Source of the DNA: Microbispora oryzae
GTDB lineage: Bacteria > Actinomycetota > Actinomycetes > Streptosporangiales > Streptosporangiaceae
Length of the DNA: 64,000 nt
Assembly (NCBI RefSeq): GCF_017896165.1
Contig: NZ_JAFCNB010000004.1
Span: forward strand, 248,001-312,000
Direction: 5' to 3'
Part shown: piece by piece, positions 17,707 through 27,708 of the stretch
How the letters are laid out: each line of letters starts with the position of its first letter
Position numbering within the stretch: position 1 is the stretch's first letter
Made by a program: the position numbers and the translations under genes
Notes under the pieces: generated by a model
Database searches by the model: none
Told to the model about the DNA's origin: nothing
The model's input: only the letters and a program-made list of their open reading frames with translations

Positions 17707-17827
17707 ACCTCGATCGGGACGGATGACGGATGGGTGAGTCGGCGGGGCCGCGGCATGGCCCCTCGTGTGCGGCGCGGCCCACATGGGCATCGGTTGGGCA
17801 ACGCGACGCCGCGAGGCGTGATCTCAT

Positions 17828-19462
17828 ATGCGAATCGGGGACTCGATGACTGAACTCGCCGTCTGCGCCACCACGGCCGGCACCCGCTGGTGGCGGGACG
17901 CGGTGATCTACCAGGTGTACGTGCGCAGCTTCGCCGACGGCGACGGGGACGGAGTGGGCGACCTGCCCGGGATGCGCAGCCGCCTGCCGTACCTGGCCGA
18001 CCTCGGCGTCGACGCCGTCTGGCTGACGCCGTTCTACCGCTCGCCGATGGCCGACTTCGGATACGACGTGGCGGACTACCGCGACGTCGATCCCGTCTTC
18101 GGCTCGCTCGCCGACGCGGCGGCCCTCATCGAGGACGCCCACCGGCTCGGCCTGCGGATCATCGTGGACGTGGTGCCCAACCACACCTCCGACCGGCACC
18201 CCTGGTTCCAGGCGGCGCTGCGCGCGGGGACGGGAGCCGCGGAGCGCGAGCGCTACATCTTCAGGCACGGCCGGGGCGCGTCGGGCGAGCTGCCGCCGAA
18301 CGACTGGGAGTCGATCTTCGGCGGGCCGGCCTGGACCCGGGTCGCGGACGGGCAGTGGTACCTCCATCTGTTCGCGCCCGAGCAGCCGGACCTGAACTGG
18401 GAGCACCCGGAGGTGCACGCCGAGTTCGCCGACGTTCTGCGCTTCTGGCTCGACCTGGGCGTGGACGGCTTCCGGATCGACGTGGCGCACGGCATGGTGA
18501 AGGCTCCCGGCCTGCCGGACGTCGGCCGCGCCGGCCAGGCGGAGATGATCGGCTGCCAGATCGTGCCGTTCTTCGACCAGGACGGCGTGCACGAGATCCA
18601 CCGCTCCTGGCGCAGGATCCTCGACTCCTACGACGGCGAACGGATCGGCGTCGCCGAGGCGTGGGCGCCCTCGCCGGAACGGCTGGCGAACTACGTCCGC
18701 CCTGACGAGCTGCACCAGGCGTTCAACTTCCACTTCCTCAAGGCGCCCTGGGACGCGGACGCGTTCCGCGAGGTGGTCGACGAGTCGCTGCGCACGGCCG
18801 CCCTCGTGGGCGCGCCCTCCACCTGGGTGCTGTCCAACCACGACGTGAAGCGCCACGTCACCCGGTACGGCGGCGGTGAGCGGGGCTTGCGCCGCGCCCG
18901 CGCGGCGGCGGTGCTCATGCTCGCGCTGCCCGGCTCGGCCTACGTCTACCAGGGGGAGGAGCTCGGTCTTCCCGAGGTGCTCGACCTGCCCGAGGAGTAC
19001 CTGCGCGACCCGCAGCGGCTGCGCGACCCGGACAGCGGGCGCGACGGCTGCCGCGTGCCGCTGCCGTGGACCGCGTCCGGCGACCCGACCCACGGCTTCG
19101 CCCCGCCGGGCAGCGGCAGGAGCTGGCTGCCCGCCCCCGCGGGGTGGAGCAGGCTCAGCGTGGAGGCGCAGCGGCGGGACGGCACGTCCACGCTCAGCCT
19201 CTACCGGGCGGCGCTGCGGATCAGGCGCGACCGCCCCGATCTCGGCGACGGCGGCCTGACCTGGCTGGACGGCCCGCGCGGCACGCTGGCCTTCGGGCGC
19301 GGCGACTCCTTCGTGTGCCTGATGAACATGACGGCGGAGTGGATCGAGACCGCCCGCCCGGCCGGTGAGCCGCTCCTGGCGAGCGCCGCCCCGGAGATCT
19401 CGGGCGACCGGGTGCGGCTGGCGCCCGATTCGGCGACGTGGTGGGACGTCGTCGCTGTCTAA
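17828..19462 (+). CDS. GH13 alpha-glucosidase
   Basis: 544 residues, (beta/alpha)8 GH13 enzyme of the oligo-1,6-glucosidase/alpha-glucosidase group: WWRDAVIYQVYVRSFADGDGDG, DVVPNHTS, nucleophile D218 in GFRIDVAHG, acid/base E277 in GVAEAWA, and D339 in SNHDVKRH. PDSGRDGCRVPLPW is typical of actinomycete alpha-glucosidases. It has no signal peptide, so it should cleave imported maltose-type or isomaltose-type oligosaccharides to glucose. A second ATG at 17846 is an alternative start. The LacI regulator begins 10 nt after the stop, and a palindromic operator lies upstream. Confidence 0.9.
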   Translation: MRIGDSMTELAVCATTAGTRWWRDAVIYQVYVRSFADGDGDGVGDLPGMRSRLPYLADLGVDAVWLTPFYRSPMADFGYDVADYRDVDPVFGSLADAAALIEDAHRLGLRIIVDVVPNHTSDRHPWFQAALRAGTGAAERERYIFRHGRGASGELPPNDWESIFGGPAWTRVADGQWYLHLFAPEQPDLNWEHPEVHAEFADVLRFWLDLGVDGFRIDVAHGMVKAPGLPDVGRAGQAEMIGCQIVPFFDQDGVHEIHRSWRRILDSYDGERIGVAEAWAPSPERLANYVRPDELHQAFNFHFLKAPWDADAFREVVDESLRTAALVGAPSTWVLSNHDVKRHVTRYGGGERGLRRARAAAVLMLALPGSAYVYQGEELGLPEVLDLPEEYLRDPQRLRDPDSGRDGCRVPLPWTASGDPTHGFAPPGSGRSWLPAPAGWSRLSVEAQRRDGTSTLSLYRAALRIRRDRPDLGDGGLTWLDGPRGTLAFGRGDSFVCLMNMTAEWIETARPAGEPLLASAAPEISGDRVRLAPDSATWWDVVAV

Positions 19463-19472
19463 AGTAATGCTC

Positions 19473-20495
19473 ATGAACCACACGCGGCTCGCCGACATCG
19501 CGGCTCAGGCGGGCGTCAGCGAGGCGACCGTGAGCAGGGTGCTGAACGGCAGGGCGGGGGTCGCCGCGACCACCCGCCAGGCCGTGCTGGCGGCCCTCGA
19601 CCTGATGGGGTACGAGCGGCCGCACCGCCTGCGCCGGCGCAGCAACGGGCTGATCGGCCTGGTCGTCCCCGAGCTCGGCAACCCGATCTTCCCCGCCTTC
19701 GCCCAGGCCGTGGAGAAGGCGCTCACCAAGCACGGGTACACCACTCTGCTGTGCACCCAGGAGCCCGGCGGCGCGCCCGAGGACGAGTTCACCGAGCTGC
19801 TCCTCGACCGGGGCGTGGCCGGCATCGTGTTCGCGTCCGGGCTGCACGCCGACACCACGGCCCGGATGGACCGCTACATCCGCCTCACCGACCAGGGCAT
19901 GCCGATCGTGCTGGTCGACGGGTACAACGCGGGGATCCCCGCGCCGTTCATCTCGCCCGACGACCGGCTCGCGGCCCGCCTCGCCGTACAGCACCTGGTC
20001 GACCTCGGGCACGAGCGCATCGGCCTCGCGCTGGGACAGCGGCGTTTCGTGCCGGTGATCCGCAAGATCGAGGGTTTCCGGCAGGCCATGGAGCAGCTTC
20101 TCGGCCGGCCGGCCGCCGACGAGCTGATCCAGCATTCGCTGTTCTCCGTGGAGGGCGGGCAGGCCGCGGCCGGTGCGCTCATCGACCGCGGATGCACCGG
20201 CGTCTTCTGCGCCAGCGACCTCATGGCGCTCGGGGCGATCCGCGCCGCCCGCGAGCGCGGCCTCTCGGTGCCCGGCGACGTGTCGGTCGTCGGGTTCGAC
20301 GACTCGCCGCTGATGGCGTTCACCGACCCCCCGCTGACGACCGTGCGCAAGCCGATCCGGGCGATGGCCGCGGCGGCCGTGCAGACGCTGATCGAGGAAA
20401 TCGGCGGCACCCCGGCCCGGCACATCGAGCTCGTCTACCAGCCCGAACTGGTCGTGCGCGGCTCCACCGGCTCGGGGCCGCGCGTCAGCCGGTGA
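19473..20495 (+). CDS. LacI-family transcriptional regulator
   Basis: 340 residues, the usual family length. The HTH reads TRLADIAAQAGVSEATVSRVLNG, followed by the hinge (GVAATTRQAVLAALDLMGYERP) and a periplasmic-binding-protein-like effector domain ending in VVGFDDSPLMAFTDPPLTTV. It is co-transcribed with the alpha-glucosidase, so the effector is probably an alpha-glucoside. The EAT recognition turn is typical of MalR/AglR-like proteins, which bind TTGC...GCAA palindromes; two such sites lie at 15395 and 17643. ATG 19473 is chosen; ATG 19467 is possible. Confidence 0.9.
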   Translation: MNHTRLADIAAQAGVSEATVSRVLNGRAGVAATTRQAVLAALDLMGYERPHRLRRRSNGLIGLVVPELGNPIFPAFAQAVEKALTKHGYTTLLCTQEPGGAPEDEFTELLLDRGVAGIVFASGLHADTTARMDRYIRLTDQGMPIVLVDGYNAGIPAPFISPDDRLAARLAVQHLVDLGHERIGLALGQRRFVPVIRKIEGFRQAMEQLLGRPAADELIQHSLFSVEGGQAAAGALIDRGCTGVFCASDLMALGAIRAARERGLSVPGDVSVVGFDDSPLMAFTDPPLTTVRKPIRAMAAAAVQTLIEEIGGTPARHIELVYQPELVVRGSTGSGPRVSR

Positions 20496-20675
20496 CTCCC
20501 GTGGAGGGCCGGCGCCGCTGGAGTGGGCCCGTGACCGGCGGGGGGTGGGCAGGCCACGAGCCCTTTCCATGAACGTGGCGCCGGGTCGCGGGCACGAGCA
20601 TGGCCGCCGGCTCCGCCGAGGGAGGATGACTCGGCCGGCATGTCCGGGTTCCCCGCCTCCGGTCCGCGCGGCCGC

Positions 20676-20726
20676 CGGGAACGGCTAGCGGGAACGGTCA
20701 GCGGGAACGGCTAGCGGGAACGCAGC
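20676..20726. repeat. 13-bp tandem repeat at the 3' end of eda
   Basis: CGGGAACGGCTAG, CGGGAACGGTCAG and CGGGAACGGCTAG follow in tandem, then a partial fourth unit. Read on the eda strand, the last unit carries the gene's stop codon and each copy brings a further TAG or TGA, so unit gain or loss would keep termination. Confidence 0.75.
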
Positions 20727-21328
20727 GCGGCCGCCTCGGCGGCGAGCTTCTCCACGCGGGCGTAGTCGCCCTGGGCCAGCGCGTCCGCGGGGGTGAGCCA
20801 GCTCCCGCCGACACACGCGACGTTGGGCAGGCTGAGATACGACGCGGCGGTGGCGGGAGTGATGCCGCCGGTGGGGCAGAACCGGACGTCGGGGAGCGGA
20901 CCGCCGAGGGACTTCAGGTAGCCGACGCCGCCCGCGGCCTCGGCCGGGAAGAACTTCAGCTCCCGCACGCCGCGCTCCGCCAGGGTCATCGCCTCGGTCG
21001 CGGTCGCGACTCCCGGCAGGAACGGCACCCCGGAGGCGAGCATCGCCGCCAGCAGGCCCGGCGTCGTGCCGGGGGAGACGAGGAAACGCGAACCGGCCTC
21101 GACGGCGGCGGTCACGTCGTCGGCCGTGCGGACCGTGCCGGCCCCCACCACCGCGTCGGGCACCTCGGCCGCGATCCGGCGGACGGCCTCCAGGGCCGCC
21201 TCGGTGCGCAGCGTGATCTCTATCAGCGGCAGGCCGCCCGCGACCAGCGCGCGGGCCATCGGCACGGCGGTGGCGGCGTCGTCCACGACGACGACCGGGA
21301 CCACGGGGGCGAGATCGAGAAGGCTCAT
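20711..21328 (-). CDS. eda: 2-keto-3-deoxy-6-phosphogluconate aldolase
   Basis: 205-residue TIM-barrel aldolase that splits KDPG into pyruvate and glyceraldehyde-3-phosphate, the last Entner-Doudoroff step. The catalytic Glu lies in PLIEITLRT and the Schiff-base Lys in [12 protein letters not shown]; the phosphate-binding segment is [11 protein letters not shown] overlaps the glk stop (ATGA). It is the last gene of a four-gene operon. Length is normal for the family. Confidence 0.93.
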   Translation of the reverse strand: MSLLDLAPVVPVVVVDDAATAVPMARALVAGGLPLIEITLRTEAALEAVRRIAAEVPDAVVGAGTVRTADDVTAAVEAGSRFLVSPGTTPGLLAAMLASGVPFLPGVATATEAMTLAERGVRELKFFPAEAAGGVGYLKSLGGPLPDVRFCPTGGITPATAASYLSLPNVACVGGSWLTPADALAQGDYARVEKLAAEAAALRSR

Positions 21329-22305
21329 GGCCGCTCCACATTAGAGGATCGCAGGGCGAGCCAGGCGGCGGCCCCGGTCAACGCGGGATACTCCGCGACG
21401 ATCAGCAGCGTGGCGATCGACGCGAGATAGGGGGTCAGGGGCGGGGTGGTCGTCTCGAACCGGCGGCGGAACGCGCTGCCGCCGATCCGGCCGGCCAGCC
21501 TCGGCAGCACTCCGCCGCCCAGATAGACGCCGCCCCGGGCGCCCAGGGTGAGCGCCACATTCGCGGTGAAGCCGCCCAGCAGCGCCAGGAACACCTCGAC
21601 CGTCTCGACGCACGCCGGATCGGCGGAGGAGGTGATCTCACCCGCGGTGATCGGCTCCGGGGTCTCCCCGCGGACCAGCGCGAGGCCGCGGTGGAGCCGG
21701 GGCAGGCCGGTGCCGGAGAGCAGGTGCTCGGCGTCCACGTACGGCAGGCCGTCCGCGCGCAGCGCCCGGGCCACCTCCATCTCCAGATCGGTGACGACAG
21801 GCACCGACACGTGGCCGCCCTCGCCGGGCAGCGGGACCCAGCCGTCGCCGGCCGGGACCAGCCCGCCCACGCCGAGGCCCGTGCCGGGCCCGAGCACGGC
21901 CTTGACCGCGCGTTCGGGCGGCGGGGGGCCGCCCAGCGGGACGAGGTCGGCGCCCGCCAGGTAGGGCAGCGAAAGCGCGAGCGCCTCGAAGTCGTTCAGG
22001 ACCACCGCGCCGGGAATCCCGAGGCCGGTTACCGACCCCTCCCACACCCCGTTCGTCAACCGGTACCGGTCTCTGTCGACCGGCCCGGCGATCGCCAGGC
22101 ACGCGGCCACCGGCCGAACTCCGCCCGCATGGTCTGCGAGATAGGCGGCTACGGCATCGGCGAGGCCCTGATGCTGGGAAACGTTCAGTACGGCGACCGA
22201 CTCCGGCTGCCCGCCGGGCCGGGTCACCAGTCCGAACCGGGCGTTGGTGCCGCCCACGTCGGCGACGAGCCACGGGAGGCCGGGCCCGCCGGATCGCGCG
22301 CTCAC
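21325..22305 (-). CDS. glk: Glucokinase (Glk type)
   Basis: 326 residues. ATP-binding [15 protein letters not shown] at the N-terminus, sugar-binding [22 protein letters not shown] and a C-terminal [16 protein letters not shown] place it in the E. coli-type glucokinase family rather than the ROK family. It phosphorylates glucose released by the beta- and alpha-glucosidases encoded nearby. The GTG start overlaps the edd stop and its own stop overlaps eda, so it is translationally coupled on both sides. Confidence 0.9.
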   Translation of the reverse strand: MSARSGGPGLPWLVADVGGTNARFGLVTRPGGQPESVAVLNVSQHQGLADAVAAYLADHAGGVRPVAACLAIAGPVDRDRYRLTNGVWEGSVTGLGIPGAVVLNDFEALALSLPYLAGADLVPLGGPPPPERAVKAVLGPGTGLGVGGLVPAGDGWVPLPGEGGHVSVPVVTDLEMEVARALRADGLPYVDAEHLLSGTGLPRLHRGLALVRGETPEPITAGEITSSADPACVETVEVFLALLGGFTANVALTLGARGGVYLGGGVLPRLAGRIGGSAFRRRFETTTPPLTPYLASIATLLIVAEYPALTGAAAWLALRSSNVERP

Positions 22306-24140
22306 GCGACGTCCCCGAACACGCTCGCCCCCCGTTCGGCCGGGCCGACCGCGCGGCGGAAGGGCGCGAACAGCTCACGGCCCGTTCCCGACCACCGCTC
22401 GTCGGACGGCGGCGCCCCCTGCGGGACGCGCCCGGACAGGTCGGCGAGCACGGTGAGGGTCCCGGCGGACGAGTCGAGGCGGATCGGGTCGCCGTCGCGC
22501 AGCAGCGCGATCGGCCCGCCGTCGGCGGCCTCCGGGGACAGGTGGATCGCGGCCGGGACCTTGCCCGACGCGCCCGACATGCGGCCGTCGGTGACGATGG
22601 CCACCGTGCGGCCCCGGTCGAGCAGGACGGCCAGCGGCGGGGTGAGCTTGTGCAGCTCCGGCATGCCGTTGGCGCGGGGACCCTGGTATCGGACGACCGC
22701 GACGAAGTCCTGGTCGTCCAGCTCGCCCGCCTCGAAGGACCGCAGGAGGTCGAGCTGGTCGTCGAACACCTTCGCCGGCGCCTCGATCACCAGGTGCTCG
22801 GGCTTGACGGCCGACACCTTGCTCACGGCCCGGCCGAGGTTGCCGTCCAGGATGTGGATGCCGCCGTCCGCCGAGAACGGCTCGGCGACCGGCCGCAGCA
22901 CGTCGGGGTCGCCGCTGCCCTCGGTCCGCTCCTCCCAGACCAGCGTCCCCTCCTTGAGGGCGGGGGCCGTCCGGTAGGCGTCGAGGCCGCGCCCGGCCAC
23001 GGTCAGCACGTCGCCGTGCAGCATCCCGGCGTCGAGCAGCTCGCCGATGAACACGGCCATGCCGCCCGCGGCCTGGAAGTGGTTCACGTCGGCCTGGCCG
23101 TTGGGGTACATGCGGCTGAGCAGCGGCACGACCCTGGACAGGTCGGCCATGTCGTCCCATGTCAGCTCGATGCCCGCGGCGGCGGCCATGGCCACCAGGT
23201 GCATGGTGTGGTTGGTGGAGCCACCCGAGGCGAGCAGCGCCACCACCGCGTTCACGATGGCCCGCTCGTCGACGATCTCGCCCACCGGTGTGTACTCGCC
23301 GCCGTGCGGGCCGATCTCGACGGCCCGGCGGCCCGCCGCCTCCGTCAGCGCGTGCCGCAGCTCCGTGTGCGGGTTGACGAACGTCGCGCCCGGCAGGTGC
23401 AGGCCCATGACCTCCATGAGGAGCTGGTTGGAGTTGGCGGTGCCGTAGAAGGTGCACGTGCCGGGGGAGTGGTAGGACGCCGCCTCGGCGTCCAGCATCT
23501 CCGCCCTGGAGATCTTGCCGACGGCGTACGCCTGCCGGGCCCGGGCCTTGACCTTGTTGGGCAGGCCCGAGGGCATCGGGCCCGCGGGCACGAAGACGGC
23601 GGGCAGGTGGCCGAACCGCAGCGCGCCGATGAGCAGACCGGGCACGATCTTGTCGCAGACGCCGAGCAGCAGCGCCGCGTCGAACATGTCGTGCGAAAGC
23701 GCGATCGCGGTCGCCATGGCGATCAGGTCGCGGCTGTAGAGCGACAGCTCCATGCCGGCCCGGCCCTGGGTCACGCCGTCGCACATGGCCGGGACGCCGC
23801 CCGCCACCTGGGCCACGCCGCCCGCCGCGCGCACCGCCCGCTTCAGCTCCGGCGGGTACGTCTCGAACGGCTGGTGGGCCGAGAGCATGTCGTTGTACGA
23901 CGTGACGATGGCCACGCCGGGCTTGGCCGCCCCCCGCAGGTCGAGCTTGTCCTCGGCGGGCGCGGCGGCGAAGCCGTGGGCGAGGTTGGCGCAGGCCAGC
24001 CGGCCGCGGGCCGGACCGCGCTCGCGCAGTTCCTGCCCGGCCCGGCCGATCCGGTCGAGGTAGACGCTCCGGCGCTCGCGGCTCCGTTCACGCACGCGGT
24101 CGGTGACCGCGGCGATCTGAGGGATCACGGGATTCGTCAC
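22302..24140 (-). CDS. edd: Phosphogluconate dehydratase
   Basis: 612 residues, IlvD/Edd family with an Fe-S cluster. It converts 6-phosphogluconate to KDPG. Landmarks are [46 protein letters not shown] (cluster cysteine), [18 protein letters not shown] and [16 protein letters not shown]. The length and the [11 protein letters not shown] segment favour Edd over dihydroxy-acid dehydratase. The GTG start overlaps the zwf TGA (CTGTGACG); the upstream extension is a shadow of zwf. Confidence 0.94.
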   Translation of the reverse strand: MTNPVIPQIAAVTDRVRERSRERRSVYLDRIGRAGQELRERGPARGRLACANLAHGFAAAPAEDKLDLRGAAKPGVAIVTSYNDMLSAHQPFETYPPELKRAVRAAGGVAQVAGGVPAMCDGVTQGRAGMELSLYSRDLIAMATAIALSHDMFDAALLLGVCDKIVPGLLIGALRFGHLPAVFVPAGPMPSGLPNKVKARARQAYAVGKISRAEMLDAEAASYHSPGTCTFYGTANSNQLLMEVMGLHLPGATFVNPHTELRHALTEAAGRRAVEIGPHGGEYTPVGEIVDERAIVNAVVALLASGGSTNHTMHLVAMAAAAGIELTWDDMADLSRVVPLLSRMYPNGQADVNHFQAAGGMAVFIGELLDAGMLHGDVLTVAGRGLDAYRTAPALKEGTLVWEERTEGSGDPDVLRPVAEPFSADGGIHILDGNLGRAVSKVSAVKPEHLVIEAPAKVFDDQLDLLRSFEAGELDDQDFVAVVRYQGPRANGMPELHKLTPPLAVLLDRGRTVAIVTDGRMSGASGKVPAAIHLSPEAADGGPIALLRDGDPIRLDSSAGTLTVLADLSGRVPQGAPPSDERWSGTGRELFAPFRRAVGPAERGASVFGDVA

Positions 24141-25606
24141 AGCTCCTCCTCGTGCCAGGCCCGCCCGCCGCGGGCCAGCAGATCGTGGGCGCCGGCGGGC
24201 CCCGAGGTCCCGGCCGGGTACGGCTCCGGCAGGGCCGCCGAGCCCTCCCACCGCCGGACGATCGGATCGATCCACCGCCAGGCGGCCTCGACCTCGTCAC
24301 GCCGCATGAAGAGAGTCGGGTTGCCCGACAGTACGTCCATGAGCAGCCGCTCGTACGCGTCGGGCACCCGGGCGCTGAACGCGTCGGAGAAGCTGAGGCT
24401 GAGCGGCACCGGCCGCAGCGCGATGTCGCCCGCGCCCGGCTCCTTGGCCATCAGAGACAGGTGGATGCCCTCGTCCGGCTGGAGCCGCAGCACGAGCCGG
24501 TTCGGCGTGGCGCCCGGGAAGATCGCGTGTGGAACGTTCTTGAACTGGACCACGATCTCGGACCGCCGGGACGGCAGCCGCTTGCCGCTGCGCAGGAAGA
24601 ACGGCACCCCCGCCCACCGCCAGTTGTCCACCTCGGCGTGCACGGCGGCGAACGTCTCGACCCGCCGGGACGCGTCGGTCGGCGGGTTCTTGTCCGGCTC
24701 GTCCAGGTAGCCCGGCACCTCGGCGCCGTCCACCAGCCCGTGGGTGTACTGCCCGCGGACCGTGAAGCGGTCGGCGTCCGCGCCCGTCACCGGCCGCAGC
24801 GACCGCAGCACCTTGACCTTCTCGTCGCGGACGGCCTCACGGTCGTTTCGGGACGGCGGCTCCATGGCCACCAGGCAGAGCAACTGGAGCAGGTGGTTCT
24901 GCACCATGTCGCGCAGCGCGCCGGCCTGGTCGTAGTAGCCGCGGCGGCCCGGCGTGCCGACGGACTCGGCCGCCGTGATCTGGACGTGGTCGATCCACCG
25001 CGAGTTCCAGATCGGCTCCAGGAAGGAGTTGGCGAACCGCAGGACGAGCAGGTTCTGGACCGTCTCCTTGCCCAGGTAGTGGTCGATGCGGAAGATCTGC
25101 GACTCGTCGAAGATCGCGCCGACCTCGTCGTTGATCGCCTGAGCGCCGGCCAGGTCGCGGCCGAGCGGCTTCTCCAGAACCACCCGCGAACCGGGCGTGA
25201 CCAGTCCCGCCTCCCGCGCCCCCCGGCAGAACGGGCCGAACGCCAGGGGCGGGCTGGCGAGGTAGAAGACACGGTCCCGGTCCTCGTGCCCGGCGAGCAG
25301 CCCGGCGAGCCCGGCCCAGCCCTCGGGCGTGGTGACGTCCACCGGTACGTGACGCAGCCGGCGGAGGAACGCGTCCCAGCCCTCGCTCCCGTGCAGGGCG
25401 GGACGTACCTCCGCGTCGACCTTGCCACGGTAGTCCGCGTCGTCGAGACCGCTGCGGGACAGGGCGATGATCCGGGTGCCGGGGGCCAGCCCTCCGTCCA
25501 CGTCGCAGTGGTAGAGCGCGGGGAGAAGCTTCCGCATGGCCAGGTCGCCGGTGCCACCGAAGATGATCAGATCCGCCGGCGCGGGGCCGTTGGGTAGGTC
25601 GGGCAT
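24137..25606 (-). CDS. zwf: Glucose-6-phosphate 1-dehydrogenase
   Basis: 489 residues. NADP-binding [19 protein letters not shown], conserved EKPLGRD and the active-site signature [19 protein letters not shown] with the catalytic His. It makes 6-phosphogluconolactone for the Entner-Doudoroff enzymes downstream; no 6-phosphogluconolactonase gene is in the operon. ATG at 25606 (MPDLPNG) is chosen because the family core begins about 12 residues later; an upstream in-frame ATG would add a non-conserved tail. It is the first gene of zwf-edd-glk-eda, divergent from a ROK regulator. Confidence 0.94.
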   Translation of the reverse strand: MPDLPNGPAPADLIIFGGTGDLAMRKLLPALYHCDVDGGLAPGTRIIALSRSGLDDADYRGKVDAEVRPALHGSEGWDAFLRRLRHVPVDVTTPEGWAGLAGLLAGHEDRDRVFYLASPPLAFGPFCRGAREAGLVTPGSRVVLEKPLGRDLAGAQAINDEVGAIFDESQIFRIDHYLGKETVQNLLVLRFANSFLEPIWNSRWIDHVQITAAESVGTPGRRGYYDQAGALRDMVQNHLLQLLCLVAMEPPSRNDREAVRDEKVKVLRSLRPVTGADADRFTVRGQYTHGLVDGAEVPGYLDEPDKNPPTDASRRVETFAAVHAEVDNWRWAGVPFFLRSGKRLPSRRSEIVVQFKNVPHAIFPGATPNRLVLRLQPDEGIHLSLMAKEPGAGDIALRPVPLSLSFSDAFSARVPDAYERLLMDVLSGNPTLFMRRDEVEAAWRWIDPIVRRWEGSAALPEPYPAGTSGPAGAHDLLARGGRAWHEEEL

Positions 25607-25644
25607 GGGGGGACAGTATCGGGTAGATATGTGCCATTTCAAGC

Positions 25645-25674
25645 TGACTTTTGTAACTTCCGATGAATAAGTCA
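25645..25674. promoter_or_regulatory. Inverted repeat in the zwf / ROK divergent promoter region
   Basis: TGACTTTT and AATAAGTCA form an imperfect inverted repeat within a 106-bp AT-rich divergent spacer. A direct repeat AACTTC also occurs at 25655 and 25678. This is the likely control region for both transcripts and a candidate ROK-regulator site. Confidence 0.4.
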
Positions 25675-25712
25675 TTGAACTTCGGTAAGCACCTGTGCTT
25701 CACTTCTCGTTA

Positions 25713-26888
25713 ATGTCACGACTTACCACCACCGGCGAGGTCCTCCAGCTCATCCGGAGCGGGGAGGCGGTCACGCGCGGCGACATCGGCCGCGTCACCG
25801 GCCTGTCGCGCCCGGCCGTCGCCCACCGGGTGGCCGAGCTGCTCCACCGCGGCCTGATCATGGAAGACGCCGAGGGCCCGTCGACCGGCGGGCGACCCCC
25901 CATGCGGCTGCGCTTCGACCCCACCGGCGGTGTCGTGCCGGTGGCGTCGCTCGGCGCCCGCCGCACCCAGATCGCCGTCTGCGACCTGTCCGGCCGGGTG
26001 ATCCACCGCACCGACGTCGACATCGACGTGGAGGAGGGCCCCGCGGTCGTCCTTCCCCTGGTGATGGACATCTGGGAGAAGCTGCTCGACGGGCAGGGCC
26101 CCGTGGTCGGCATCGGCCTGGGCGTCCCTGCGACCGTGGAGTTCGCCGCCGGTCGCACCGAGAGCGCCCGCGTCATGGCGAGCTGGACCGGCGTGGTGAT
26201 CCCCCCGATCATCGCCGAACGGTTCCCCGTCCCCGTGCTCGTCGACAACGACGTGAACGTCATCGCGATGGGCGAGCACCGCATCGCCTACCAGTCCGAG
26301 CTGGACGACCTGCTGTTCGTGAAGGTCTCCACCCGGATCGGTGCGGGCGTCATCTCCGGTGGCGGCATCCTGCGCGGCGCGCTCGGCGCGGCCGGTGAGA
26401 TCGGCCACATCCCGGTGCGGGACGGCGGCGGCGTGCTGTGCCGCTGCGGCAACCTCGACTGTGTCGACTCGGTGGCCAGCGGCACCGCGATCCTGCGGGA
26501 CCTGCGCGCCAAGGGCCGCGACGTGAGCTCGCTGGCCGACGTCACCGCACTGGTGCGGGCGGGCGACGCCGAGACGATGGCGGTCGTCCGGCAGGCCGGC
26601 CGCTGGCTCGGCGAGGTCATCTCCGGCGCGGTCAACCTGCTCAACCCCGCTGTCGTGGTCCTCGGCGGCGACGTGGCCGAGATGTTCCAGCCGCTGGTCT
26701 CCGGAGTCCGCGAGGTGATCTACCGGCGGTCCACCCAGCTCGCCACCCGCAGCCTGCGGATCGAGCGCAGCCGCCTCGGCGCCGGCGCGGGTCTGACCGG
26801 ATGCGCGCTCATGGTCCTCGACAAGGTGCTGTCGCCGGAGGCGGTCGACTCCGGCGGCCGGCGGGTGGCCGCTCCCGCGGTCCAGTAG
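25713..26888 (+). CDS. ROK-family transcriptional regulator
   Basis: 391 residues. The N-terminal winged helix-turn-helix (VTRGDIGRVTGLSRPAVAHRVAELLHRGL) is fused to a sugar-kinase-like ROK domain with VDNDVNVIAMGEH, GAAGEIGHIPV and the zinc motif CRCGNLDCVDSVASG. The domain order is that of Mlc/NagC/XylR repressors. Divergence from zwf-edd-glk-eda suggests it controls that operon in response to a sugar or sugar phosphate. No clear ribosome site precedes ATG 25713, so the mRNA may be leaderless. Confidence 0.9.
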   Translation: MSRLTTTGEVLQLIRSGEAVTRGDIGRVTGLSRPAVAHRVAELLHRGLIMEDAEGPSTGGRPPMRLRFDPTGGVVPVASLGARRTQIAVCDLSGRVIHRTDVDIDVEEGPAVVLPLVMDIWEKLLDGQGPVVGIGLGVPATVEFAAGRTESARVMASWTGVVIPPIIAERFPVPVLVDNDVNVIAMGEHRIAYQSELDDLLFVKVSTRIGAGVISGGGILRGALGAAGEIGHIPVRDGGGVLCRCGNLDCVDSVASGTAILRDLRAKGRDVSSLADVTALVRAGDAETMAVVRQAGRWLGEVISGAVNLLNPAVVVLGGDVAEMFQPLVSGVREVIYRRSTQLATRSLRIERSRLGAGAGLTGCALMVLDKVLSPEAVDSGGRRVAAPAVQ

Positions 26889-26928
26889 GCTCTCCCGCGA
26901 TCTTTACGGCCTAACTGGGGGAGCAGCT

Positions 26929-27708
26929 GTGCGCGAGCGCGTCCGCCTCGTGATCGAATCGCGACGTTTCCAGTACGTGATCATCGGCGTGATCGTGTTC
27001 AACGCCGCCACGCTGGGCATCGAGACATCGGCACAGGCGCTGGCCCGGTACGGCACGGCGCTCCACGTGGCCGACCACGTCGCCCTCTACCTGTTCGTCG
27101 CCGAGCTGCTGGCCAAAATCTACGTCCAGCGGCTGCGCTTCCTCCGCGACCCCTGGAACGTCTTCGACGCGATCATCATCGGTTTCTCGTTCCTGCCCAC
27201 GGCCGGGGGCCTGTCCGTGCTGCGGGCCCTGCGCGTCCTGCGGGCGCTGCGGCTGATCTCGGTGGTGCCCTCGCTGCGCCGGGTGGTCTCCGCGCTGCTC
27301 ACCGCCGTCCCCGGGATGACCTCGATCGTCGTGCTGCTCGGCCTGGTGCTTTACGTCGCCGCGGTCATGGGGGTCAAGCTGTACGGCGCGGCCTCCCCGG
27401 ACTACTTCGGCGACCTGCCCACCGCGCTGTTCACCCTGTTCCAGGTGATGACCGGGGATGGCTGGTCGGAGATCACCAGAGAGCTGATGCGCACTCACGC
27501 GACGGCCTGGATCTACTTCGTGGTGTTCGTGCTGGTGTGCACGTTCGTCGTGCTCAACCTCTTCATCGCGGTCGTGGTGAGCGCCATGGAGGAGGAGCAG
27601 CGGGAGGAGAGCCAGCAGGAGGAGAGGTCGGTCCTCGAGGAGGTGGCCGCGCTCCGCGCGGAGATCCGCGGCCTGCGCGACCTGCTGGCCGACCGGGTCC
27701 CGTCCTAG
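26929..27708 (+). CDS. Single-domain voltage-gated cation channel (BacNav-like)
   Basis: 259 residues with six membrane segments. S4 has arginines at 99, 102, 105, 108, 117 and 118, the voltage sensor. The pore loop reads FQVMTGDGWSE (171-181) between S5 and S6 (FVVLNLFIAVVVSAM). A charged coiled coil (219-255) should tetramerise it as in NaChBac. The filter TGDGW replaces the usual bacterial TLESW: Asp177 takes the place of Glu, and both flanks are glycine, resembling a repeat of eukaryotic calcium channels. Ion choice is therefore open. GTG start with GGGGGAG upstream. It ends 4 nt inside the convergent XRE gene. Confidence 0.9.
   Translation: MRERVRLVIESRRFQYVIIGVIVFNAATLGIETSAQALARYGTALHVADHVALYLFVAELLAKIYVQRLRFLRDPWNVFDAIIIGFSFLPTAGGLSVLRALRVLRALRLISVVPSLRRVVSALLTAVPGMTSIVVLLGLVLYVAAVMGVKLYGAASPDYFGDLPTALFTLFQVMTGDGWSEITRELMRTHATAWIYFVVFVLVCTFVVLNLFIAVVVSAMEEEQREESQQEERSVLEEVAALRAEIRGLRDLLADRVPS

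Noticed and set aside
19473..20495. The LacI regulator as CebR
   Set aside because: It is co-transcribed with an alpha-glucosidase and its neighbouring palindromes are TTGCGG...CCGCAA, unlike the CebR box; CebR is more likely beyond the left edge.
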